Source: Erpetoichthys calabaricus (Eukaryota; Chordata; Cladistia; Polypteriformes; Polypteridae). Taken from it: 64,000 nt of DNA. The stretch spans positions 38,774,674 through 38,838,673 of the forward strand of contig NC_041396.2 of assembly GCF_900747795.2 (NCBI RefSeq). The letters are read 5' to 3'. The notes beneath the pieces are model-generated. The model was given only the letters and a program-made list of their open reading frames with translations, was not told the DNA's origin and made no database searches. Both the position numbers and the translations under genes were made by a program. Numbering within the stretch: the stretch's first letter is position 1; every line of letters starts with the position of its first letter. Shown here in pieces: positions 43,701-54,627 of this stretch.

Positions 43701-44089
43701 ATATTTATCCCTGAAATCAAAACTGTCACTTTCACTTATCAAAGTTGAGGGGGCGGGTTCTAGTGAGTACTGGTTTTTGATTGGTGAATAACTGTCAGAG
43801 TGGCCGTAAACCGTCAGCCATCAACACTTCAGATTTAAACTCCTAATAATGAATTCGGGGTTTTTCTTGGATGAATGTAGTGGCTTCACTTAGCAAATAT
43901 GGGCAAACTTTTTCTTTCACTCTTATAAGACGTGCACTGTCACTTTGAGCAGGACCATCAGGGTGCCCAAGTCAAGCAAAGCGGCGTATCATTTCAAGAT
44001 ACTGTATATATAGAGATAAACAGACAGTCCCATTGAAAGAATAGGCAGTTTTGCAGGACTTGATTTTGAGATAGCTTGAAATGCATTTA

Positions 44090-44447
44090 GGGCGGCACGG
44101 TGGCACAGTGGGTGGCGCTGTTGCCTCGCAGTTGGGAGACCTGGGGACCTGGGTTCGCTTCCCAGGTCCTCACTGCGTGGAGTTTGCATGTTCTCCCCGT
44201 ATCTGCGTGGGTTTCCTCTGGGCACTCCGGTTTCCTCCCACAGTCCAAAGACATGCTGGTTAGGTGGATTGGCGATTCTAAATTGGCCCTAGTGTGTGCT
44301 TGGTGTGTGGGTGTGTGTCCGGTGGGTTGGCACCCTGCCCGGGATTGGTTCCTGCCTTGTGCCCTGTGTTGGCTGGGATTGGCTCCAGCAGACCCCCGTG
44401 ACCCTGTGTTCGGATTCAGCGGGTTGGAAAATGGATGGATGGATGGA
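44090..44447 (+). mobile_element. Full-length SINE with tRNA head, RTE-like tail and 13-bp target duplication
   Basis: GGGCGGCACGGTGGCACAGT (A-box head), CTGGGTTCGCTTCCCAGG (B box), the conserved body AGTCCAAAGACATGCTGG and the tail GACCCCCGTGACCCTG...GGAAAATGGATGG. TGAAATGCATTTA stands at 44077-44089 and 44448-44460. It inserted into the degenerate AGATATCT/ATGCATTT tract. Confidence 0.95.
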
Positions 44448-44460
44448 TGAAATGCATTTA

Positions 44461-44700
44461 ACATATATTAAAATGCATGGAATTTAGGTGCAGTTATTTT
44501 GAGACATTTGAAAATGTATTTGAGATATCTTGAAATGCATTTAAGATATCTCAAATATATTGCAGATATCTTAAAATGTAATGGAAATTATTTTAAGATA
44601 TCTCAAAGTGAGTTTCAGATATCTTAAAAAGCAACTTACATTTTAAGATGTCTGAAATTCTTTTTGAGATATCTCTAAATGTTAATTCAGCCTGCCATAA
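44461..44700. repeat. Degenerate palindromic tract rich in AGATATCT
   Basis: Between about 44517 and 44680 the palindrome AGATATCT or a one-base variant recurs seven times, every 20-30 bases, alternating with AAATGCATTT-like words (GAGATATCTTGAAATGCATT, AAGATATCTCAAAT). Pieces of the same kind occur before the SINE (44060-44090) and at 47530-47900 and 48670-48800. It appears to be an old satellite-like block cut up by transposons. Confidence 0.7.
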
Positions 44701-45084
44701 AAGCTCATACTGTACATCCACTGTGGACTATACTCAAGTCAAGAAAGAGTACTTGCTAGATCCAGCTTGTAGGTAGTGACCAATTTTAAAGGCAAAAAAG
44801 GTTTAATTCTTAAAAAGGTTAATAACCCGTGATTTTAGTACATGTGCACTACTACTGAGAATATTTGTCAGCATTTGAGTAGTATGTATTGGTTGTGCAC
44901 AGCACGAAGTAGCAAAGCACAATTCAGTAAAATAATAAAAATAGCAACATAATATGTTCCAAAGAAATTCTATGAAACTCAACATTCATCCCCAACCTGA
45001 CTCTAAGAGATATACAACAAGAGAATCCCATCTAAAGTGGTTCCTTATACACAATAAAACAAAAAAGTTAGGCGGCAATTCCAG

Positions 45085-46692
45085 CCTTGAGTCTGTGTGC
45101 ACAGGTCTGTCAGTTTTGCCCATGTGGACGCTGCATACTTTGTAAAACAACTTAAGTTCAATCAGGTTGCATGGTGATCACAAGTGAACAGGCTTTATCA
45201 AGTCCAGCCACAAATGCTCAATTAGATTGACATCTGGACTTTGACTTGGCCACTCCAGGAAATTAATTAACATTGTTGATTTTGAGTTATTCCTGTGTAA
45301 CTTTGGCTTTATGCTTGATGTTGTTGTCTTGCTTGAAAACAAATCTTCTCCCAAGCCGCAGGTTTCTTGCAGACTTCTTCAGGGTTGTCACCCAGATTTC
45401 CCTATTTAATTTGATGCATTCATTTTACCTTCACAAGCCTTAGGGTCTGCTGCAGAGAATCGCCTCCACAGAATGATGCTGGTGCCAAAATGTTTTATAG
45501 TGTGGATGGTGTCTTTTTAGTAATGTGCAGTGTAAAATTGTGTATAGGCTGATGGCTGAACAGCTCAGTTTTAGTCTCAACAGACCATGGAATATTATTC
45601 CAACTGACTTCAGAGACTCCAAAGTGCCTTCTGGCAAACTTTAAATGTTATGTTTTATTAATTTTTTTTTTTAACAGTTGCTCTCTCTTTGCCAGTCTCT
45701 CATAAACCTGCGATTGGTGAAACTCTCGGGTAACAGATGCTGTCTGTCCAGTCTCTCCAGTCTGAGCCACTGCAGCTTGCAACTTCTTCAAGAGTTCTCA
45801 TAAGTCTCTTGGTGGCCTCTTAGCCAATGCTTTTTGAACCAGGAGATGGACAAGGTCTGCACAACTGTCCACTATAGCACCAAGTGTGGACAACTAGGTG
45901 TGTCTATGGATCAAGCGTAATGTCCACAATTGGGCCTGTTAATAAGAGGGCTGCTCAGACATTGAACAGGATGGGTCTGAGACAACAGCTGTCACTGCTG
46001 TACCTACCCGAGACGCCACGGGCCAATCAGAGAAATGTTAAGGATTGTAGGTGCCCACTTGACAACCTCAGTGAAGTGTCAGGACAGCCCTTATCAACAC
46101 CTACAGTGGGACAAGATTAGGCGCAAATTTTGTTAAATGGCACCTTGGATTAAAAACATCATGTCTTGTGTATCAGCTATGTTGCATGATCATTCAGTTT
46201 TGTGGAAAGCCTGCTTTGTACAGATTTACAGCTGTGTTGTACTCATTCTCTACCTTAATGATTTATTTAAATGGACTCCAAGGGATATTCAGTGACTTTG
46301 ATATTTTCTCCATCCTCTGACTTGGGCTTTTCAATCACCTTTTCACTGAGGTGTTTGGAGTGTTCCCTTGTCTTCATTGTATGGGTTAGACCACTATACT
46401 GACTAATTACAAGTTAGACCTTGCACACACAAGGGTGTTTAGACAACAGACAGTTGGTCTCCATTGAACTAATTGTGGGACTTCTAAAACCAGTTGTCCT
46501 CACAAGTGGCGCAGTGGTAGTGCTGCTGCTTTGCAGTAAGGAGACTGTGGAAGAATGTGGGTTCACTTCCCGGTTCCTCCCTGTGTGGATGGTGCTTTGA
46601 GTACTGAGAAAAGCGCTATATAAATGTAATGAATTATTATTATTATTATTAGTTGGCTGCACCACTGATGATTTAGTTGCATCATATTAACG
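45085..46692 (-). mobile_element. Tc1-like transposon, interrupted and truncated
   Basis: Reading on the plus strand gives the antisense of a fish Tc1 element: TTGAGTCTGTGTGCACAGGT, TCAATTAGATTGACATCTGG, TTGTTGTCTTGCTTGAAAAC, AAATCTTCTCCCAAGC, AACTGACTTCAGAGACTCC, GCAGATTT-type words up to ACCAGTTG and GGCTGCACCACTGATGATTT. A stretch near 45843-46190 is foreign and unclassified, and a SINE sits at 46497-46650. The right terminal repeat is replaced by the element at 46703. Confidence 0.8.
46497..46650 (+). mobile_element. SINE with the same tRNA head but a different tail
   Basis: The head ACAAGTGGCGCAGTGGTAGT and GGGTTCACTTCCCGG match the other SINEs. The tail is instead TTTGAGTACTGAGAAAAGCG, CTATATAAATGTAATGAATT and ATT repeats, an L2-like LINE end. 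The repeated AGTTG on both sides (about 46490 and 46651) may be a short target duplication inside the Tc1-like element. Confidence 0.88.
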
Positions 46693-46702
46693 AGTTTTAA
46701 AA

Positions 46703-47525
46703 TATGTTTATATGGTTATTTTTATATTGTCATGCTTGGGTCACAGATTTGCACAGAAACACAGGAGGTTGTAGAGAGACAGGAACTTTATTCAAACACA
46801 GCAAACAAACATTTGTCTCTTTTTCAAAAGTTTAAACTGTGCTCCATGACAAGACAGAGATGACAGTTCTGTCTCACAATTAAAAGAATGCAAACATATA
46901 TTCCTCTTCAAAGGAGTGCGCGTCAGGAGCACAGAATGTCAGAAAGAGAGAGAAAAGCAAACAAATCAATAGGGCTGTTTGGCTTTTAAGTATGCGAAGC
47001 ACCGCAGCACAAAGCTGTTGAAGGCGGCAGCTCACACCCCCTCCGTCAGGAGCAGAGAAAAAGAGAGAGATAGAGACAGAGAAAAACAAACAATCAAAAA
47101 TCAATACGTGCCCTTCGAGCTTTTAAGTATGCGAAGCACCGTGCAGTATGTTGCTTCACGAAGCAGCTGCACAGAAGGGAGCAACATGAAGATAATCTTT
47201 CAGCATTTTTAGACGAGCGTCCGTATCGTTTAGGTGTGCGAACAGCCCTCCTGCTCAATCTCCCTACATCAGGATCAGAGAATGTCAGCGCAAGAGAGAG
47301 AGAGAGAGAGAGAAAAGTAAGTTGGGTAGCTTCTCAGCCATCTGCCAATAGCATCCCTTGTATGAAATCAACTGGGCAAACCAACTGAGGAAGCATGTAC
47401 CAGAAATTAAAAGACCCATTGTCCGCAGAAATCTACGAACCAGCAAAAAATCCGCGATATATATTTAAATATGCTTACATATAAAATCCGCGATAGGCGA
47501 AGCGCGATATAGCGAGGGATTACTG
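46703..47525. mobile_element. Non-autonomous CAGTAATCCCTC inverted-repeat transposon, one end missing
   Basis: About 85-90% similar to 54195-55020, including AACACAGGAGGTTGTAGAGA and TAGACGAGCGTCCGTATCGT. The right end CGATATAGCGAGGGATTACTG, next to TA, mirrors the CAGTAATCCCTC start of the other copy at 54123. TA target and CAG ends point to a pogo/Tigger-type origin (inference). No transposase is present. Confidence 0.75.
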
Positions 47526-47529
47526 TATC

Positions 47530-47897
47530 TCACAAAACTGTAAACAGATTTCATATATCTCAAAAACATTAAAATGATAACTGGGTTAATTTCAGATATC
47601 TGAAACTTTTTTTTTTTAAATCGGAAATACTTTTCATGAGATCTTGAAATATCTTACTTTGCATTTTGACAACGGAAACACTAAACATTTGTAAAAAAAT
47701 AAGTGAATTTTAAAATTTCTGAAATTCAATTCCAGATATCTTAAAGTGACGTCTTGTAAAACTTCTAGTGAACTCAAAATGACAGGATCTCTAATTGAAT
47801 AATCTTGAATTGTTTTTGAGGTACTATAAATTACTGGAGTTAATTTTAAAGTACTTTGAAATGTATTTGAGACACTTCAGATATGCTTAGGGAGTTA
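47530..47897. repeat. Degenerate AGATATCT-type tract, second piece
   Basis: TTTCAGATATCTGAAACTTT, CATGAGATCTTGAAATATCT, TTCCAGATATCTTAAAGTGA and GAAATGTATTTGAGACACTT continue the word set of 44461-44700 at lower regularity. Confidence 0.55.
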
Positions 47898-47906
47898 TGT
47901 GGAAAC

Positions 47907-48658
47907 GGTTCTGTTCAATAAGGGCGCGCACAAAAAGGCGACCTTCAAAAGGGCGACCTCAATTGGGCGCGGAGAATAAAAGCGCACATAAATAAAAGCG
48001 ATCTTCAAAAGGGCGACCTCAATTGAGCGCCGAATAAATGCGCGCGCAAATAAAGGAGCGCTTCAAAAAAGTGACCTCAATTGAGCACAGCAAATAAAGG
48101 CGTTCGTAGATAATTTAGTTGAAATGGCTCTGGAATATGTGAAGAGCAACAAAGGTGCAGATCTACTCGTAGTCGAAGGTTATACATTCAGAAAGGAGAA
48201 AACTATCAACGGGAAACACATCTGGAAATGCACTGAATATAGGACTGGAAAACGTTCGTCTCGCTGTCATACCAAAAATGTCATTGCCTTAATCTAATTT
48301 TCTATAATTTTGAAAACAACGAAATATAGAGAGCTTTAGAAATAGTTCGTTAGAAGTTCATGCATTAATTAATTGGATGTTTTAATATTCTTGCTTTCAC
48401 CTTTTTATACGTTCAATCATTGCCTTTATCTAATAAATTTTCTGTAATAATTTTGTTGCGTTTGCCTTTATTCGCTGCGCCCAATTGACTTCACCCTTTT
48501 GAAGCACTCCTTTATTTATGCGAGCATTTATTCGGCGCTCAATTGAGGTCACCCTTTTGAAGATCGCTTTTATTTATGTGCGCTTTTATTCGCCGCGCCC
48601 AATTGAGGTCGCCCTTTTGAAGGTCGCCTTTTTGTGCGCGCCCTTATTGACGGATACC
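47907..48658 (+). mobile_element. Mutator-like (MULE) element with long inverted repeats and 9-bp target duplication
   Basis: 752 bases flanked by TGTGGAAAC at 47898-47906 and 48659-48667, the 9-bp duplication expected of Mutator elements. Terminal inverted repeats of about 190 bases each (TCAATAAGGGCGCGCACAAA, AAGGCGACCTTCAAAAGGGC, GACCTCAATTGGGCGC) are nearly identical and are themselves built from a repeated unit of about 50 bases. Between them is an open frame with a FLYWCH-type zinc finger, a domain known to accompany MULE transposases. No transposase is present, so it is a deletion derivative moved by a relative elsewhere. Confidence 0.88.
48124..48297 (+). CDS. Small FLYWCH-type zinc finger frame inside the MULE
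   Basis: 57 codons from ATG to TAA: MALEYVKSNKGADLLVVEGY, TFRKEKTINGKHIWKCTEYR, TGKRSSRCHTKNVIALI. The pattern (G-x-L-x-x-x-GY-x-F, 15 residues, hydrophobic-W-x-C, then C) is that of FLYWCH fingers. Both zinc-ligand cysteines are present but the closing His-x-His is missing. The frame may be the first exon of the parental MULE gene. Whether it is expressed is unknown. Confidence 0.7.
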   Translation: MALEYVKSNKGADLLVVEGYTFRKEKTINGKHIWKCTEYRTGKRSSRCHTKNVIALI

Positions 48659-48669
48659 TGTGGAAACAC

Positions 48670-48800
48670 ATGGCAGATGTCTGACCATTTTCTGGATGCT
48701 ATTTCAAGTTATGTTGAATTGTAATTAAGCAATCTCAAAACACATTTCAGATATGTGTATATTAACTTATATTTGAGATGCACAAGATGCACTTTTATAT
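48670..48800. repeat. Degenerate AGATATCT-type tract, third piece
   Basis: AAACACATTTCAGATATGTG and TTATATTTGAGATGCACAAG continue the tract on the other side of the MULE, showing that the MULE inserted into it. Confidence 0.45.
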
Positions 48801-49019
48801 CTCTTATCCAAAAATGGTGATGTTTTCAAGTTTATCAGTGCTATTTTCTGAATTTGTCTTGTAGGTTTGTTAAATGCAGACTGTCAATATTCAGATAACA
48901 AGGTTAAAGCTTGTTGATTATCACCATTTCAAAGCCATGAATGGACCCTCTGTCTATGACTCAATTTAGTTTGTAACACAAAATGACCACTTCAAACAAA
49001 TTATTTTAAAAAGAGGATT

Positions 49020-49025
49020 TTTATT
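49020..49025 (-). promoter_or_regulatory. Poly(A) signal AATAAA of SLC6 gene B
   Basis: AATAAA on the minus strand, about 50 bases after the stop codon at 49076. It fits the 3' end of a short 3' UTR. Confidence 0.7.
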
Positions 49026-49075
49026 GAGTACTTTTTTCAGGATATCCTTTTGGTTTAATTTTTGTGGTTTACAGG

Positions 49076-49174
49076 TCAGTCTGTTCCTTCATGCTGGTGT
49101 TGAAGTTGTAGTTCAGAGCCTCGTGTTTCTCCAGCCTCATACTTTTGCCTGGACTTGCTAAGCTGGCTGCAGCG
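49076..49174 (-). CDS. slc6a13-like: SLC6 gene B last exon: C-terminal tail
   Basis: The acceptor TTCTTCATCAG at 49175 gives, in the phase set by the previous exon, [20 protein letters not shown] plus 12 residues and TGA at 49078-49076. The +1 frame of the same exon (ending [19 protein letters not shown], stop 49071-49069) also looks protein-like. So the tail may have changed frame in this copy. The cytoplasmic tail carries trafficking signals in this family and is poorly conserved, so I cannot decide. Confidence 0.65.
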   Translation of the reverse strand, partial: RCSQLSKSRQKYEAGETRGSELQLQHQHEGTD

Positions 49175-52100
49175 CTGATGAAGAAACCATAAAACAAAAG
49201 AATTATAATGGCGTCTTTAGTATTTTATGGTCACCACACAATAGAAATATACCTATGTCAGATTTATTTACCTCTTTCAAATTTCCTTTTCCTACAATCA
49301 ATCTGAATACCATAGAAAGGGGCACCAGCATGATGGAAGACAAAGACAAGAGCCATCCCAGAACATAGCACCAAGATGGATACACATATGTGTTGTTATA
49401 TTTCAAAGGAGTGTAATCCACCAGGGAAAAAATGAAAGTGCCCTAGGAATGAAAGACAGGCAGATAAATTATATAGTGGCTGTAAAGCTTTCTATTCGTA
49501 AATCATACTTGGCATAATCAAGTCATCCTCTCCAAGGATTTTGATTTTAATATAGTTTGGGTTGGGGGGGGGGGGGGCGTTGGGTGCACTGGTAATTCTG
49601 ATAGTTATTTTGAGAGTGACAATTGGTAAACTGATCACAGGGGACTCAGCAGATAAAGTGCAATCCAAAAAATGAATCAGTTTGTGGCTGATACAAGAAA
49701 AAGGGAATCAACAATAGTGACATCCATTCCAGAAGTGGTGGGCAGGTTACCTGTGCAGTTTAGGTGAGATCAGCCTGTAAGATATGCTTACAACTGTACT
49801 CTAACTCATCTAATGCTAGGTGAAGGGTTTGAATTGCGTAATATATAGAATAAATCCAGATGGACTAGACCTCAGCAATGGAAACTGGCTTTGGAGACAC
49901 TAAATGTCTGTTTAGGGTTACTGGCAGGACTGGAGCTGAAGCTAGTACTGGACATTGTTGGATTTACCTGATGTAGAAGATGAAATGACAACTAATGACA
50001 GGTTATATTTTTGCACATTTAGTGAGATTGTGAACTTACCATGCAAATAACTGGTGTCAAGAAAGTCCAGCAATATTTAATAATGGGCCAGGGCCGATAT
50101 CCAATCATGTCTTCAATGTTGTCATAAAGATGGTCAGCACCTAAAAAAAGGGGTGTGAATCAGGAAGCATTTAGCACAATTTAAAAAAAAAATTCTTAAG
50201 ACTGTGGAATTGCATAAGCAAACATCTGCCTTGCATTTGACACGCAATTTATGTTGGTATGTCGGGCAATGGTCTTGTAGAGTACCTGAACTCAAAATAA
50301 AGTCAAAGAGGCTAAAAATTCCATACAGCCTGTGTGTTAACAGAAGGTAACTGCTCACAGTTAACAAAAGCAGTTTCATTCTTGCTAGGTGTCATGAATA
50401 CAGCACATTGCACTAATTACATTAGGATAACTGGACACTGCTACAAATTGACTTCTTGTGTTGGCAGAAACATGTTATTTTTTATGCATGTACCATCACA
50501 TCATACAAAAACTGCATGCACTGCCTCGCTAGTTGGTTAATGTCTTCCAGCACAACAGGTATGACTGAATAAAGCTCGGCTAAGATATTTCTGACCTGTC
50601 GGCCAGTTTCCTGAGAAGTGACAATTAGTAGGCTATGTAAATTGGCAAGTAATCAAAAAGCTCAATTTACAGAATTGGCCCTCTTAAGAGGGAACTAAAA
50701 TACAGTTTGAACATAATATTTATGACTTTTGAGGTTTTATTATACACGTGAGTCATCATTTAGTTGGTTTGTAAAACAAAGTTGGTTTGGTTTAGTTGGT
50801 TTGATTAAAACAAAGACAGTGCGACATCTAGATTGTAATTCTGCTTCAAAATTTATAGATACTTTGAGCAAGTCGAGTGTAATTGTGGAAAACCATTTAG
50901 ATCAGTTAACATCAAATGTAAACGTGGAAAACAGTTCAGATCAGCGAACATCACATTATAATGTGACCTTGAGAGATGCTCTGGACACAGTGGCTCCCCT
51001 TAAAACGAAAGTGATCAAAGCACATAGAAGCTCTCCCTGGTTTAATAGAAACACTCAAGCTCTTAAATTAGAGTGTCGAAAACTGGAGCGCAGATGGAGA
51101 ACAACAAAGCTACATGTCTTTCAAATTGCATGGACAGAGAATGTTAATAAATATAAAAAAGCCCTCTTTAAAGCTCGCTCAGAATATTATTCTACAATAA
51201 TAGATAACAATAATAAAAATCCTCGGGTACTGTTTAGAACAGTGGCTAAATTAACAAATGGAAATTCAGATCAACAGTGCAAAATACCAACAGATATTAG
51301 CAGTACAGACTTTATGAACTTCTTCAATGAGAAAATTAAAAATATAAGATCCCAGATCTCTGCATCACAGTACAAATCAAATACTAGCTTAGCAGACCCT
51401 GCCTCACATTGCATTCAGCACTTTAGTAATTTTAATCCTGTAACTGAGCAGGAAGTCTTAACTTCAGTTTCTAAAATGAAGCCCACTACTTGTTCCCTAG
51501 ATCCAGTGCCAACAAAACTAGTAAAAAGTGCAATGGATGTTCTTGCAGCGAATATTCTAAACATTACCAATAGTTCATTATTGCATGGCACAGTACCTGA
51601 TACACTAAAAGTGTCAGTCATTAAACCATTACTTAAAAGGTCAGACCTAGACCCACACATACTAAATAATTATAGGCCTATTTCAAATTTACCATTTCTC
51701 TCTAAAATACTAGAAAAAGTAGTCACCAGTCAGCTTCAGTCACACCTTACGCATTACAATTTATTTGAGAAATTCCATTCTGGTTTCTGCACTGGTCATA
51801 GTACAGAAACGGCAATAATGCTGGTTGTAAACGACATTCTGATATCCTCTGATGAAGGAAACTCCACTGTAATTATGTTGTTGGACTTAAGTGCAGCATT
51901 TCACACCATTGACCATTCTATTTTACTGCACAGGCTAGAAAATTATGTTGGGCTTACAGGCACCATTCTCGCTTGGGTTACCGTAGTTCTTATTTATCAA
52001 ATTGATTCCAATATGTATAGAAATGTGCTGACAGTACTCCATCATTATACACAGAAGTTCAATATGGTGTCCCGCAGGGCTCAGTACTGGGACCTTTACT

Positions 52101-54563
52101 GTTTTCACTTTACATGCTTCCACTGGGATCTCTCATTAGGAAACATAATGTTAATTTTCACTTGTATGCAGATGACACCCAGTTATACCTTTCATTTAGA
52201 TCAAATGAAGTTTCTTCGATGTTGTCTTTAATTAGTTGTGTTAGTGAATTAAAGGAGTGGATGAATGAGAACTACTTGTCTTTAAATAGAGATAAAACAG
52301 AGATGTTAATTGTTGGAGGGAATGACGCTGATCACAACAATGTTTTGTCATCATTTAACTCAATTGGAATCCCCATTCATTTTACTGAATCAGCCCGCAA
52401 TCTAGGAGTTAGTTTTGACTCTAGCATATCATTTAAAGCGCATACTACAAAGTTGTCCAAAACATGTTTCTTCCATCTTAAAAATGTTAGGAAATTGAGG
52501 TGCTTTCTAAATAAACAGGATTCTGAGAAATTAATTCATGCATTTATTTCTAGTAGGATTGACTACTGCAATGCGGTGTTCACTGGATGTTCAAACTGTT
52601 CTTTATACAGCCTCCAGTTAATCCAAAATGCAGCTGCAAGAATTATTACAAGAACAAGAAAATATAAACACATAACTCCAGTTCTTAAATCCTTACACTG
52701 GCTCCCGATTAAGTTTAGGGCAGATTTCAAAATCCTTCTTTTAACATATAAAGCATTAAATGGCCAAGGTCCGGCTTATTTGTCTGAACGTATCATGACT
52801 TACAAACCAGAGTGCACATTAAGATCTCAAGATGCCGGTCTGCTTATGATTCCAAGGATTAATAAAATAACAGTGGGAGGTCAAGCTTTTACTTACAGGG
52901 CCCCTAAACTGTGGAATGGTCTGCCTGCTACTATAAGAGATGCCCCTTCGGTCTCAGCTTTTAATTCCCGGCTGAAGACTCACTACTTCAGTTTAGCATA
53001 TCCTGACTAGAGCTGCTGATTACCTGTACATACTGCATCTCTGTTGTTGGTCATTAGCACTAAAACATAAGTAACGTGATAGTTATAATTGGATATTAAC
53101 TCTCAGCTGTTCTGTTTCTCTTCTCGTTACTCAAATGTGGCACTTGGTGCCATGGCCCACCTGCCAAGTTGTTTTGCCTGCCTAAGGTAAAGTCATCCCT
53201 GATGGAGGATCGCAGGAATCGTGGGAAAGAGGAGTCCTTTCATCGGATTGGCTGGCCCAGCGCTGTTTCAGCCGTGGAATGGCCAAATGGGGGCGGCAGC
53301 TTGATGGATAAGGTCTCCAGGACTCTTAACAAATCCAAATCTTATTATGTGATATCATCTACTGTTAAATTCTGCTCCGTACTTCTAAAATTTTTATTTT
53401 TATACTGTATTGAGGATTTGTTGTTCTGTGTATTGTATTGTATTGTATTGTATTGACCTCTTTCTTTTGACACCCACTGCATGCCCTACCTACCTGGAAA
53501 GGGGTCTCTCTTTGAGCTGCCTTTCCCAAGGTTTCTTCCATTTTTTCCCTACAAGGTTTTTTTTTTGGGAGTTTTTTCCTAGTCTTCTTAGAGAGTCAAG
53601 GCTGGGGGCTGTCAAGAGGCAGGGCCTGTTAAAGCTCATTGCGGCACTTCTTTTGTGATTTTGGGCTATACAAAAATAAATTGTATTGTATTGTATTGTC
53701 TGTGTTTATTTCTCTACTTGGTAAATGGTGTCATCATTTCCTAGTTTCTACAAAATGTTGTGTACGCACAAGTCAGGGTTGTCGTTAATATACACATTTC
53801 CATTTCAAAGTTTCTTTTATAAATCCCAATGTTGGCATGGGAAGTTACAGTACATACACACATTTTGAGCCTCATTTTGTGCATACACAACCTTTATAAA
53901 TGAGGCCCCAGATTTTTTATGGTCAAGAAGAATCACAGAAGATTTCATCAGGTATGAATAGAATTTCAGATTATAAAGACTTTTTTCTTTTGTAATTTAA
54001 ATAACAGCATGTTTCATTCTCTTATACCCTAAGTTCTTGTCTATAAGCTGCGGCTTATCTAAGGAAAAAAGTTGTGAAAATGAAAAAATAGAATATCGGC
54101 TTATACATAAGTCCGGCTTATACAGTAATCCCTCCTCCATCGCGGGGGTTGTGTTCCAGAGCCACTCGCGCAATAAGAAAATCCGCGAAGTAGAAACCAT
54201 ATGTTTATATGGTTATTTTTATATTGTCATGCTTGGGTCACAGATTTGCGCAGAAACACAGGAGGTTGTAGAGAGACAGGAACGTTATTTAAACACTATA
54301 AACAAACATTTGTCTCGTTTTCAAAAGTTTAAACTGTGCTCCATGACAAGACAGAGATGACAGTTCTGTCTCACAATTAAAAGAATGCAAACATATCTTC
54401 CTCTTCAAAGGAGTGTGTGTCAGGAGCACAGAATGTCACATAGATAGAGAAAACAATCTCTAGCAAACAAATCAATGGTGCTGTTTGGCTTTTAAGTATG
54501 CGAAGCACCGCGGCACAAAGCTGTTGAAGGCGGCAGCTCACACCCCCCTCCGTCAGGAGCAGG

Positions 54564-54627
<64 letters not shown>

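Noticed and set aside
44087-44487. Open frames of up to 125 residues on both strands
   Set aside because: Products of the full-length SINE at 44090-44447.
46497-46580. tRNA gene
   Set aside because: A and B boxes are present, but they are the head of a SINE with a LINE-type tail; no cloverleaf with an anticodon arm was convincing.
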